In this document: positions 8,579-16,973 of the stretch, one piece after another
Position numbering within the stretch: position 1 is the first letter of the stretch
Layout: every line of letters starts with the position of its first letter
Assembly (NCBI GenBank): GCA_036557785.1
Contig: DATBGZ010000032.1
Coordinates: 1-64,000, forward strand
Length of the DNA stretch: 64,000 nucleotides
Origin: DATBGZ01 sp036557785
GTDB lineage: Bacteria; Actinomycetota; Actinomycetes; Mycobacteriales; Micromonosporaceae
Direction of reading: 5' to 3'
Position numbers and translations under genes: made by a program
The notes under the pieces: generated by a model
Seen by the model: only the letters and a program-made list of their open reading frames with translations
Database searches by the model: none
Told to the model about the DNA's origin: nothing

Positions 8579-11500
8579 GTGACCGAGCCCGACGAACCGA
8601 ACGAGCCGACCGACGAGGCCCCGGAGGAGGCGGAAGCCCCCGAGGAGGTGCCACCGACGCTGACCGGCGGTGGCCGGGTGCAGGCGGTCGGCCTCGACAT
8701 GGAGATGCAGCGCTCGTACCTCGACTACGCCATGAGCGTGATCGTGGGCCGGGCACTGCCGGACGTCCGGGACGGCCTCAAGCCCGTCCATCGCAAGATC
8801 CTCTACGCGATGTACGACGCGGGGTTCCGGCCCGACCGGGGCTACGTCAAGTGCGCCCGCATCGTCGGTGACGTCATGGGCAACTACCACCCGCACGGGG
8901 ACTCGGCGATCTACGACACCCTGGTGCGGATGGCCCAGCCGTGGTCACTGCGCTACCCGCTCATCGACGGCAACGGCAACTTCGGCTCCCCCGGCAACGA
9001 CCCGGCGGCGGCGATGCGTTACTGCGTCGCGGGGGACACCCTCATCCGCTCGGCCGAGGGGACCGTTCGCATCGATGAGATCGTGCCGGGCGTCCTGCCC
9101 AACAGCGACGTGGACATTGATCTGAAAGTCCGCGAACGCAACGGAAACCTCGTGCGCGCTTCCAAGCTGCTGCACTCTGGCGATCACCCGACGGTTCGCC
9201 TGCGAACCCGTGACGGCTTTGAGCTCACGGGCACGCTGAACCACCCGGTCCTGTGTCTGGTGTCGGTGGCCGGTGTACCGACGCTGCTGTGGAAGCTGCT
9301 CGCCGAGGTCCAGGTCGGCGACCGCGTGGTCATGCAGCGTTGCATTCAAGAGGAGCCGGGCCTACCGGCCTTCCAACTCTTGGAAGCGGCTGTCCTCGCT
9401 GGGGCCTGGGTCAGCGAAGGATGGGCCAGCCAGGATCGTGCCGGCTTCAACAACGTCGACCGTGCGTACTTCATGCGAGTTCTCGCGGCCTACGACCTCG
9501 TGGTCGGGGGACCACGAGACGTCAACGAACGCAGGATCCGGCCTGGGAGTCTGCTGTGGGAACTGGACGTTCAGGATCTGACGGCATTCCGTGACAGCAT
9601 CATCGGTGAGGTGATCGGGCATCGCGGCGCGGCCAGGTTCGTACCCTCCTTCGTCTGGCGCAGCCCGGGAGCAGTCAAGCGCGCCTTCCTCCAGTCACTC
9701 TTCGAGGGCGACGGTTCGTCGTCGCTGCTGCCCCGGAACACCATCCAGATCTCGTACTCGACCCGAAGCGACCGACTCGCCAACGAAGTTCAGCAGCTCC
9801 TGCTGGAGTTTGGCGTGGTGTCCCGGCAGTGCCGGTACGGCGATGGAGAGATCAAGGTCGTCATCACCCATCGGCGGGACGCTCGTCGATTCGCTACGTC
9901 GGTCGGCTTCCTCGACGCCAAGCAGGACAAGCTCGAGGCTGACCTGGTAAGGATCGGGCGCCACAGCGCGGCGCTCTCGGATGACCGCGTGCCGTACGTC
10001 GCTGACTTCATCTGTACGCACGGCGCCACGCGGTGGGCGGAGCGCGACTGGCTGCGCCGCCACAACGTCGACCGAGTCGAGCGGTGGGAGAGGGACCACG
10101 ACGAGATCGCGGCTCGGATCACCAATCCCGACGTGATCGACGTCGTCGAGCCGCTGGTGGACGGCCGGTTCTACTACGCCGAGGTCGCGTCCGTGCAGGA
10201 CGCGGGAGTCCAGCCGGTCTACAGCCTGCGGGTCGACTCGGACGACCACGCGTTCATCACCAACGGTTTCGTCAGCCACAACACCGAGTCGCGGCTCGCA
10301 CCCCTGGCCATGGAGATGCTGCGCGACATCGACGAGGACACGGTCGACTTCGGGCCCAACTACGACGGGCGTACGCAGGAGCCGGCGATCCTGCCGGCCC
10401 GTTTCCCGAACCTCCTCGTCAACGGCAGTGACGGCATCGCGGTCGGCTTCGCCACGAAGATCCCGCCACACAACCTTCGGGAGATCGCAGCCGCGGTCCA
10501 GTGGATCCTCGAGCACCCCGAGGCGGACGAGGCGACCACGCTGGACACGGCGATCAAGCTGGTCAAGGGCCCGGACTTCCCAACCGGAGCCCTGATCGCG
10601 GGGACCGCGGCGATCGAGGAGGCCTACCGGACCGGTCGGGGCGCCATCCGCATGCGGGCGGTCGTCGATGTCGAGGAGGACCGTCGCGGGCGCACCTGCC
10701 TCGTGGTCACCGAGCTGCCGTACCAGGTCAACCCCGACAACCTGGCGGAGCGCTGCGCGGAGCTCATCCGCGAGGGCAAGCTCGCCGGCATCTCCGACAT
10801 CCGCGACGAGTCGTCGGGCCGTACGGGCATGCGCCTGGTGCTCGTGCTGCGACGTGACGCGGTCGCGAAGGTCGTGCTCAACAACCTCTACAAACACACG
10901 CAACTGCAGGAGACCTTCGGCGCCAACATGCTCGCCCTGGTCGACGGCGTGCCGCGGACGCTGAACCTGGCACAGTTCCTGCGCCACTACGTCACTCACC
11001 AGATCGAGGTCATCTTCCGGCGTACCCGGTACCGGCTGCGCAAGGCTCAGGAACGGGCGCACGTCCTGCGCGGCCTGGTCAAGGCGCTGGACATGCTCGA
11101 CGAGGTCATCGCGCTGATCCGCCGCTCGCCCACCGTCGAGGAGGCCCGCACCGGTCTGACGCAACTGCTCGAGATCGACGAGATTCAGGCGACCGCGATC
11201 CTCGACATGCAGTTGCGGCGCCTCGCCGCGCTCGAGCGGCAGAAGATCATTGACGAGCTCGCCAAGCTCGAGGTGGAGATCGCGGACCTGCAGGACATCC
11301 TGGACAAGCCGGCCCGTCAGCGCCAGATCGTCGGCGAGGAGCTCGCCGAGGTCGTGGCGCGGTGGGGCGACGACCGCCGCACCCGGATCATCCCGTTCGA
11401 CGGCGAGGTCTCGGTGGAGGATCTCATCGCGCGGGAGAGCGTCGTCGTCACGATCACCCGGACCGGCTACGCCAAGCGGACCAAGACGGACCTGTACCGC

Positions 11501-12391
11501 TCGCAGCGCCGGGGCGGCAAGGGTGTCTCGGGTGCGACACTGCGGCAGGACGACATTGTCAGCCACTTCTTCGTATGCTCCACGCACGACTGGATCCTGT
11601 TCTTCACGAACAAGGGCCGGGTCTACCGGATCAAGGCCTACGAGCTACCCGAGGCGAGTAGGGTCGCCCGGGGTCAGCACGTGGCGAACCTGTTGGCCTT
11701 CCAACCGGACGAGCGCATCGCCCAGGTCATCGAGATTGCTAACTACGAAGTGTCGCCGTACCTGGTGTTGGCGACGAAACGGGGACTGGTGAAGAAGACG
11801 GCTCTCGGTGAGTTCGACTCCAACCGCAGCGGCGGCATCGTGGCGATCAACCTGCGCGACGATGACGAGCTCGTCGGTGCCGCGCTGGTCAAGCCGAGCG
11901 ACGACCTCCTGCTCGTGAGTAAGCAGGCACAAGCGATCCGCTTCAAGGGCGACGACGACGCTCTGCGTCCCATGGGTCGGGCAACCTCAGGTGTGATCGG
12001 CATGCGCTTTGCCACCGACGACGAGCTGCTCGCCATGGAGGTGGTCCGGGAGGGCATGGATGTCCTCGTCGCCACCGACGGCGGCTTCGCCAAGCGCACG
12101 CCGATCGAGGAGTACCCCCTGCAGGGCCGCGGCGGCAAGGGAGTGCTGACCGCTAAGATCACCCAGCGGCGAGGCGGACTGGTCGGCGCTGTGGTAATAA
12201 GTCCAGACGACGAGCTGTTCGCCATCACCTCGAATGGTGGCGTCATCCGCACTCCGGTGAAGCCCGTACGGCGGACGCGGGACCGGAACACAATGGGGGT
12301 CAAGCTCATGGATCTGCCTGATGGCGTGACCCTTGTGGCGATAGCCCGCAATGCGGACGAGCCGGACGAGAGCGAGACCACGGCACAGTGA
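8579..12391 (+). CDS. gyrA: DNA gyrase subunit A, interrupted by an intein
   Basis: The 1270-residue precursor contains 850 residues of GyrA, the DNA-cutting and rejoining subunit of gyrase, plus a 420-residue intein. Exteins show the winged-helix core (MSVIVGRALPDVRDGLKPVHR, then GDVMGNYHPHGDSAIYDTLVRMAQ), the catalytic tyrosine at residue 148 in AAAMRY, and after the intein TESRLAPLAMEML. The C-terminal beta-pinwheel domain has the GyrA box QRRGGKG near residue 977. The first 40 residues are acidic and Pro/Glu-rich, a common actinobacterial extension. GTG at 8579 is chosen because it directly precedes the acidic tail and the frame closes shortly upstream. Function depends on protein splicing joining Tyr148 to Thr569. 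Confidence 0.97.
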   Translation: MTEPDEPNEPTDEAPEEAEAPEEVPPTLTGGGRVQAVGLDMEMQRSYLDYAMSVIVGRALPDVRDGLKPVHRKILYAMYDAGFRPDRGYVKCARIVGDVMGNYHPHGDSAIYDTLVRMAQPWSLRYPLIDGNGNFGSPGNDPAAAMRYCVAGDTLIRSAEGTVRIDEIVPGVLPNSDVDIDLKVRERNGNLVRASKLLHSGDHPTVRLRTRDGFELTGTLNHPVLCLVSVAGVPTLLWKLLAEVQVGDRVVMQRCIQEEPGLPAFQLLEAAVLAGAWVSEGWASQDRAGFNNVDRAYFMRVLAAYDLVVGGPRDVNERRIRPGSLLWELDVQDLTAFRDSIIGEVIGHRGAARFVPSFVWRSPGAVKRAFLQSLFEGDGSSSLLPRNTIQISYSTRSDRLANEVQQLLLEFGVVSRQCRYGDGEIKVVITHRRDARRFATSVGFLDAKQDKLEADLVRIGRHSAALSDDRVPYVADFICTHGATRWAERDWLRRHNVDRVERWERDHDEIAARITNPDVIDVVEPLVDGRFYYAEVASVQDAGVQPVYSLRVDSDDHAFITNGFVSHNTESRLAPLAMEMLRDIDEDTVDFGPNYDGRTQEPAILPARFPNLLVNGSDGIAVGFATKIPPHNLREIAAAVQWILEHPEADEATTLDTAIKLVKGPDFPTGALIAGTAAIEEAYRTGRGAIRMRAVVDVEEDRRGRTCLVVTELPYQVNPDNLAERCAELIREGKLAGISDIRDESSGRTGMRLVLVLRRDAVAKVVLNNLYKHTQLQETFGANMLALVDGVPRTLNLAQFLRHYVTHQIEVIFRRTRYRLRKAQERAHVLRGLVKALDMLDEVIALIRRSPTVEEARTGLTQLLEIDEIQATAILDMQLRRLAALERQKIIDELAKLEVEIADLQDILDKPARQRQIVGEELAEVVARWGDDRRTRIIPFDGEVSVEDLIARESVVVTITRTGYAKRTKTDLYRSQRRGGKGVSGATLRQDDIVSHFFVCSTHDWILFFTNKGRVYRIKAYELPEASRVARGQHVANLLAFQPDERIAQVIEIANYEVSPYLVLATKRGLVKKTALGEFDSNRSGGIVAINLRDDDELVGAALVKPSDDLLLVSKQAQAIRFKGDDDALRPMGRATSGVIGMRFATDDELLAMEVVREGMDVLVATDGGFAKRTPIEEYPLQGRGGKGVLTAKITQRRGGLVGAVVISPDDELFAITSNGGVIRTPVKPVRRTRDRNTMGVKLMDLPDGVTLVAIARNADEPDESETTAQ
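9023..10282 (+). mobile_element. GyrA intein with LAGLIDADG homing endonuclease
   Basis: This in-frame 420-codon insertion begins with Cys (CVAGDTLI, block A) directly after the catalytic Tyr148 and ends VSHN before Thr. That gives the catalytic set: Cys1, block B TLNHPVL with its His, penultimate His, terminal Asn and Thr+1. The position is the same Y/T site used by mycobacterial GyrA inteins. The central part carries two dodecapeptide motifs, LAGAWVSEG and LQSLFEGDG, whose acidic Glu and Asp suggest an intact LAGLIDADG endonuclease able to home. The length resembles full-size rather than mini GyrA inteins. The codon use is slightly less GC-extreme than the exteins, compatible with horizontal arrival. 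Confidence 0.96.
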
Positions 12392-12471
12392 CCACCGGCA
12401 GGGCCTCGTCCTGCTCAGGAACCCCACCGCACTGCCCCACCACGCACACCCCAATGGACAGGATCTGGTCG

Positions 12472-13485
12472 ATGACGGAGACGCAAGCGAAGTCGGGCGC
12501 CGCGGCGTCGGAAACCGAGCCCACCCACGGCTCCGCCCGCCCAGCGACCGGCACGCCCGACGCGCACGAGGTGCCCGAGACGCCCGACGCCGCGGACACC
12601 GACCCCCCAGCCGAGGAGTCGGCCACGAACATCATCCGCCGCGAGACGCCCTCCGCCGTCCGCTCGCCATACTCCGGATCGTTCGCCGCTGACGAGCCGA
12701 CGGCGGTCAGCGAGGGGAATCCAGGTCAGGTCGAGGAACGACGCGATCCCGTCGACGGGCCGGCGCCGACCACGTCCACCGAGTCGAGCAGCGGCGCGCC
12801 CGCCTCGCCGACCACGAGGGTCCCCCCGATCACCACGGTCTCTACCCCCGTCCATGAGTCCTCGCCCACGACCCGCATGGGGGCCGGTGAGGCGACCGTA
12901 CGCACGTCGCCCGGGTCGGGGATGGTCGGGCGCGCCGCGGTTGCCGGCCCGACCACGAGGAGTGGCGGCCGTACGGCCTCCTCGCCCGCGCGGGCGAGCA
13001 CCACGTCGACCTCACGCGGGGTCACGGGAGCCGTGACGGGGGCGGCAGCGGTCGGGGCCGCTCGCGTCTCCGAGACCTTCCGTACGGCCCGCGCGACCGT
13101 GGCCGGGGCGGCCAGCCGTGGCCCCCGTCGCGCGCGTCTGCACCTCAAGCGGATCGACCCCTGGTCGGTCATGAAGTTCTCGTTCGCGGTCTCACTCGTG
13201 CTCTTCGTGGTGGCGATCGTCGCCACCTCCGTGCTCTATCTGGCACTCGACGCGATGCACGTCTTCGACAGCGTCAACCGGGCCGTCGAGCAGATCACGG
13301 GCACCTCCGGCAGCGACGCCACGACGTTCCGCATCACCGCCAAGGGCGTCATCGGCACCGCCGTCCTGCTCGGCGCGGTGAACATGGTCCTCTTCACCGC
13401 TCTGGCGACGCTCGGAGCCTTCGTCTACAACGTCTGTGCCGACCTGGTCGGCGGCGTTGAGGTGACCCTCTCCGAGAAGGAGTGA
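12472..13485 (+). CDS. DUF3566 membrane protein
   Basis: A 337-residue protein with a long Thr/Ala/Pro-rich, probably disordered cytoplasmic N-terminal region (residues 1-220) and a C-terminal DUF3566 domain. The domain begins at LKRIDPWSVMKFSF and contains two membrane helices, about residues 237-260 and 300-327. This gene follows gyrA in most actinobacteria; its exact role is unknown, and a cell-envelope or division role has been suggested by context only. ATG at 12472 is preferred because AGGA lies about nine bases ahead; GTG at 12388 overlapping the gyrA stop and ATG at 12454 are alternatives without a convincing ribosome-binding site. Confidence 0.87.
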   Translation: MTETQAKSGAAASETEPTHGSARPATGTPDAHEVPETPDAADTDPPAEESATNIIRRETPSAVRSPYSGSFAADEPTAVSEGNPGQVEERRDPVDGPAPTTSTESSSGAPASPTTRVPPITTVSTPVHESSPTTRMGAGEATVRTSPGSGMVGRAAVAGPTTRSGGRTASSPARASTTSTSRGVTGAVTGAAAVGAARVSETFRTARATVAGAASRGPRRARLHLKRIDPWSVMKFSFAVSLVLFVVAIVATSVLYLALDAMHVFDSVNRAVEQITGTSGSDATTFRITAKGVIGTAVLLGAVNMVLFTALATLGAFVYNVCADLVGGVEVTLSEKE

Positions 13486-13553
13486 CGGTCGCGGTCAGGG
13501 GATACTGGTTGGGGCGCTCACGGCGGGTACGGTAACGTGATTGCTCGCGTCAC

Positions 13554-13627
13554 GGGGCTATAGCTCAGTCGGTTAGAGCGCAGAGCTGATAACTCTGAGG
13601 TCGATGGTTCGATTCCATCTAGCCCCA
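13554..13627 (+). tRNA. tRNA-Ile(GAT)
   Basis: The acceptor arms GGGGCTA (13554-13560) and TAGCCCC (13620-13626) pair perfectly, with discriminator A at 13627. The anticodon stem CAGAG/CTCTG encloses CTGATAA with anticodon GAT, and the T-arm GGTTCGATTCC is standard. The terminal CCA is not encoded. A tRNA-Ile after the gyrA region is conserved in actinobacteria. Confidence 0.97.
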
Positions 13628-13703
13628 CGTCCGGCGCCCCATCGTTCGGTCGATACCCGCGTTCCTCTGTCCGGGGACGCACCCGTGACAAGGTGGTCGT
13701 GAG

Positions 13704-13832
13704 ATGTTCAAGAAGATCATCATTCTGGCGGGCCTCGTCGGCGCGGCGGTCTACGTCGCCAAGAAGGTCCGCAGCGCCAGCGAGGAGCGGGCGCTCTGGC
13801 ACGAGGCCACCACCGCACCCGACCTGCGCTGA
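13704..13832 (+). CDS. DLW-39 family small membrane protein
   Basis: A 42-residue protein starting MFKKIIILAGLVGAAVYVAKKV: a Lys-flanked single membrane helix followed by a short acidic tail, RSASEERALWHEATTAPDLR. The ERALWHEAT stretch matches the position of the motif that names the DLW-39 family, here ALW instead of DLW. Small proteins of this family lie between the gyrA-linked tRNA genes in many actinobacteria, which fits this place between tRNA-Ile and tRNA-Ala. Its function is unknown. Confidence 0.8.
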   Translation: MFKKIIILAGLVGAAVYVAKKVRSASEERALWHEATTAPDLR

Positions 13833-13881
13833 ACTCCCGCTTCGCAGCCGCCTGAGGAGTCTGCCTCGGCGGACCGGTGAC

Positions 13882-13954
13882 GGGGTCGTAGCTCAACTGG
13901 CAGAGCACCGCCTTTGCAAGGCGGGGGTTAGGGGTTCAAGTCCCCTCGGCTCCA
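13882..13954 (+). tRNA. tRNA-Ala(TGC)
   Basis: The acceptor arm GGGGTCG (13882-13888) pairs with CGGCTCC (13947-13953) with one G-U pair, and the discriminator is A at 13954. The anticodon stem CCGCC/GGCGG encloses TTTGCAA with anticodon TGC; the T-arm contains GGTTCAAGTCC. CCA is not encoded. Confidence 0.97.
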
Positions 13955-14073
13955 CCGAGCACATAAGCGTGCCTCGTTGTCACACACGTCGACGTGTTGC
14001 CGACGGCATGATGGTCTCGACGTCGAGGCGTGGGGCGCCCCGCGGTCCTGGCCAGGTCCACTGAGGAGAGTTC

Positions 14074-14901
14074 GTGCGGGTTCCCCGGTTCTGGGCCACG
14101 GCTGGCGGCTCGGTCAGGGGGGCGGACGGCCGCCGACACTTCCGGGACGCGTGGGGTTGGTCCATGTCGTCGGTGGCCGAGGCGTTGGAGATCGCCCAGC
14201 GTCGGGTTCAAGCCCTCCTCGCCGATCCGCGGCCGATCCGCGGTCCCGGTGGCTACTACCCGCGCGTCCCCCTGCGAGAGATGATCCTCGACGAGGTCCT
14301 CCTCGACGGTGAGCAGGCGCTGGTCATCACGCGCAACCGGTACGGGGCCGAGATTCTCAACACCGACCGCGTTCTGATCGCCGATGTGGACCTGCCCGAG
14401 CTGGCGGACGTGGCGGAGCCGCCGGAGCCACTCGCCGTGCTCGAACGGCTGGGCGCCGTGGCCGACTGGGCGGGCGCGCGGCCGGAGCTGGGCGTCATCG
14501 TCTACCGCACCGCGTCGGGCCTGCGGGTCTTCGTCACCGGCGTCGCAGAGCCCGCGACCTCGTCCGAGGGTCAGCGCATCCTCGCTGAGCTCGGTGCCGA
14601 CCCCCTCTACCGCGAGCTGTGCCGCACGCACGGCACGTTCCGTGCCCGCCTCACGCCCAAGCCGTGGCGCCTGCCGCGCATGGGGTTGCCGGGTTACGCC
14701 TGGTACCGGTGGCCCCATGCGAGCCGTTGGGCGCAGCGTGAGTACCGGCGGTGGCTCGAGCGCTACGAGGCCGCCACGAACGGCTATGCCGTATGCCGTC
14801 TCCTGGCGAGCCACGGGCCGCCGCCGTCCGGGTTCGAGGCGCGCATTATCGAGCGGCACGACGACCGCACGGGCGTGCTCAGCGCGCTCCCCCTGGCGTG
14901 A
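14074..14901 (+). CDS. conserved hypothetical protein
   Basis: A 275-residue soluble protein starting at GTG 14074, with GAGGAG correctly spaced upstream. The first 30 residues are Arg/Gly-rich; the conserved body contains DEVLLDGEQALVITRNRYG, a strand-rich segment GVIVYRTASGLRVFVTG, and the motif GTFRARLTPKPWRLP followed by YAWYRWPHASRWAQ. The arrangement of short acidic strands (ADVDLP) and a basic, aromatic C-terminal part is distinctive and suggests an enzyme or nucleic-acid-binding fold, but I cannot place it in a named family. It follows tRNA-Ala and is read in the same direction as the small membrane protein downstream. Confidence 0.7.
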   Translation: MRVPRFWATAGGSVRGADGRRHFRDAWGWSMSSVAEALEIAQRRVQALLADPRPIRGPGGYYPRVPLREMILDEVLLDGEQALVITRNRYGAEILNTDRVLIADVDLPELADVAEPPEPLAVLERLGAVADWAGARPELGVIVYRTASGLRVFVTGVAEPATSSEGQRILAELGADPLYRELCRTHGTFRARLTPKPWRLPRMGLPGYAWYRWPHASRWAQREYRRWLERYEAATNGYAVCRLLASHGPPPSGFEARIIERHDDRTGVLSALPLA

Positions 14902-14998
14902 CGGCTGGTTTCCACAGTGGACCCATCGGTGCGCCATGGACGCGTTCTCGGCCCCGAGGTAGCAGTGCCGGTGGAGCCGTCCGGCTACGCTGCCGTTC

Positions 14999-15514
14999 AT
15001 GGCGCGCGACCCCGGCGCTCGGCCTCGAGCACAGGTGGGGTTCCCACCGCTGAAGCCCCCACCGCGCGGCAAGCGCCGGCCGGCTTGGCTGCGCCACCGC
15101 ACCGTCTGGTGGGCGGCGCTCGTGCTCTGGCTGCTCGCCATTGCGGTGCGGCTCATTCGGGATCTCACCGGCGCCGCTGGCACTGCCTCCTACGGTGGCT
15201 TCCTGTTAGGCGTCACCGTGTTCCTCGGGATGGCCGTGTTCGGTGGCTATCTGGCGGGAACGTTCCTCGGTCTGCTCAGTGGGATCTGGTCCGCCCGCAT
15301 CGAGGGATTCCGAAAGCTGCGCTCGGGGATGGCCCGGCCGTTCGGTAAGGTTCGCGAGGAGGGCGCCGGCGCGGTCGTCGTGGGACTGATCGTCGAAGGC
15401 TTCTTGTACTGGTTCGCGTTGCTCTCCTTGTTCGGCGTCGTGGTCGGGCTGATCGTGGTCGGGCTGGTGGCGTGGCAGGGCGACGCTGCCTCGTTCTCGC
15501 TGAAGGGCCGTTAG
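14999..15514 (+). CDS. multi-pass membrane protein, function unknown
   Basis: A 171-residue protein with a basic, Pro-rich N-terminus (about 35 residues) and four predicted membrane helices, around residues 38-55, 65-92, 122-141 and 143-160. There is no signal peptide and no motif I recognise. TACGCT at 14986-14991 is a -10-like hexamer seven bases before the ATG, so the transcript may be leaderless. Confidence 0.65.
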   Translation: MARDPGARPRAQVGFPPLKPPPRGKRRPAWLRHRTVWWAALVLWLLAIAVRLIRDLTGAAGTASYGGFLLGVTVFLGMAVFGGYLAGTFLGLLSGIWSARIEGFRKLRSGMARPFGKVREEGAGAVVVGLIVEGFLYWFALLSLFGVVVGLIVVGLVAWQGDAASFSLKGR

Positions 15515-15706
15515 CGCGTGACAGGTACCGAGCCAGGGCTGGCCCGGGCAGACCAGTCCGCCCGGAGCGCTCCCGTCGCAGCGCTACGGCTGGCATCACC
15601 AGCATCGTGCCGTGCGTCGGTCACACCGGCGTCGGTTGTGGCGTCCGGCTAGATTGTTCCCGTCGACGGCGGCGGTCGCGGCCGACCCGATGGGATGGGG
15701 AACATC

Positions 15707-16903
15707 ATGGCGGTGCGGCACCGACTGTCCGCGTTCCTCGCGGCATGCTGCGTCCTGCTCGTGGCCGCCTGTTCCAGCCCGTCCGGGCCCGGTGGCCCGA
15801 CCACGGCGCCCACCGGCACCACGGCAGAGCCCACCACGGCCCAACCGACGACCCCCGCCCCGACCACGACGGGCCCCTGCGACCAGCAGACCGTACTCGC
15901 GTCCTGGGACACCACCCGGCTCGCCGAGCAGACGGTGGTGATCCCGGTCAATGAGACAGAGGTCTCCTCGATCACCGATGAGATCGAAGACGGCGCCGGC
16001 GGCGTCATTCTCTTCGGCTCGAGCGCGCCGTCGAACCTCGGTTCGGCCCTGGCAACGCTGGTCGGCCATGCCCCTGGCGGTATCGCGCCATTCGTCATGA
16101 CCGATGAAGAGGGTGGCTCGGTACAGCGCATGGCGAATCTCGTCGGGGACGTGCCGTCCGCCCGCACGATGGCCGCGACCATGACCGCGGCGCAGATCCG
16201 CCAGTTGGCCAAGCAGACCGCCACCAAGATGCGCCACTACGGCGTCACGATGGACCTCGCCCCCGTGCTCGACCTCGACGATCGCCCCGGGCCGAACGCG
16301 AACAATCCCGACGGCAGTCGGTCGTTCAGCAAGAAGGAGAGCGTGGCTGAGGCCGACGGTCTGGCGTTCGCGGCGGGCCTGCAGGACGGCGGCGTGATCC
16401 CCGTGGTCAAGCACTTCCCGGGGCTGGGCGGTTCGGTCGGCAACACGGACAACGTCGCGGCCGCGACCCTGCCGTGGTCGACCCTGGAGCAGGACGGTCT
16501 GCTGCCCTTCGCCGCCGCGATCCGAGCCGGCGTTCCCGCGGTGATGGTCGCCAACGCGACCGTGCCCGGGCTCAGCGACACCACGCCGGCGAGCCTCTCC
16601 CCCGACGTGATCATGGGCGTGCTGCGGGGGCAACTGCACTTCGACGGTCTCGTCATCACCGACTCCCTCTCGGCCACCGCGATCCAGTCGGCCGGCTATG
16701 ACGTGCCGCACGCGACCGTCGCCGCGCTGGCCGCCGGCGCGGACATGATCCTGTTCACCTCGACCTCGGTCGCCACCCAGACGCGTCATATCGTGCAGGC
16801 GATCGTCGCGGCGGTGAACGCCGGCACGCTGTCGCGCAGCCGGCTCGAGGATGCCGTGAACCACATCCTGAGCGTGAAGAAGATCGATTTGTGCGGGCGG
16901 TGA
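15707..16903 (+). CDS. NagZ-like beta-N-acetylhexosaminidase, lipoprotein (GH3)
   Basis: A 398-residue glycoside hydrolase family 3 enzyme, expected to remove N-acetylglucosamine from muropeptides outside the membrane. The N-terminus has a lipoprotein signal: basic VRHRL, a hydrophobic core and the lipobox LVAAC, then a Thr/Pro-rich linker to about residue 60. The GH3 features are DEEGGSVQRM, the substrate-binding KHFPGLGG near residue 234 and VITDSLSATA with the nucleophile Asp. ATG at 15707 is chosen because GGGGAA precedes it at good spacing; ATG at 15695 is in frame. The His-Asp type loop of NagZ proteins should sit before KHFPG. Confidence 0.88.
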   Translation: MAVRHRLSAFLAACCVLLVAACSSPSGPGGPTTAPTGTTAEPTTAQPTTPAPTTTGPCDQQTVLASWDTTRLAEQTVVIPVNETEVSSITDEIEDGAGGVILFGSSAPSNLGSALATLVGHAPGGIAPFVMTDEEGGSVQRMANLVGDVPSARTMAATMTAAQIRQLAKQTATKMRHYGVTMDLAPVLDLDDRPGPNANNPDGSRSFSKKESVAEADGLAFAAGLQDGGVIPVVKHFPGLGGSVGNTDNVAAATLPWSTLEQDGLLPFAAAIRAGVPAVMVANATVPGLSDTTPASLSPDVIMGVLRGQLHFDGLVITDSLSATAIQSAGYDVPHATVAALAAGADMILFTSTSVATQTRHIVQAIVAAVNAGTLSRSRLEDAVNHILSVKKIDLCGR

Positions 16904-16935
16904 CCCAGGTCGCCGAACGCCGGTGGCCGTCGAGC

Positions 16936-16966
16936 TTGACCTTTCCCCGCGGCAACCTCATAGCGT
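16936..16966 (+). promoter_or_regulatory. MerR-type promoter with 19-bp spacer
   Basis: TTGACC (16936-16941) and TAGCGT (16961-16966) are separated by 19 bases, the overlong spacing characteristic of promoters that MerR proteins untwist. The expected transcription start, six to seven bases after the -10, falls at or next to the ATG at 16974, so the regulator mRNA may be leaderless and autoregulated. A clear dyad inside the spacer is not visible. Confidence 0.55.
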
Positions 16967-16973
16967 GGTCGCC

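Noticed and set aside
9695..11587. A 630-residue minus-strand frame opposite gyrA
   Set aside because: Antisense to the gyrA exteins and intein, with composition typical of a shadow frame.
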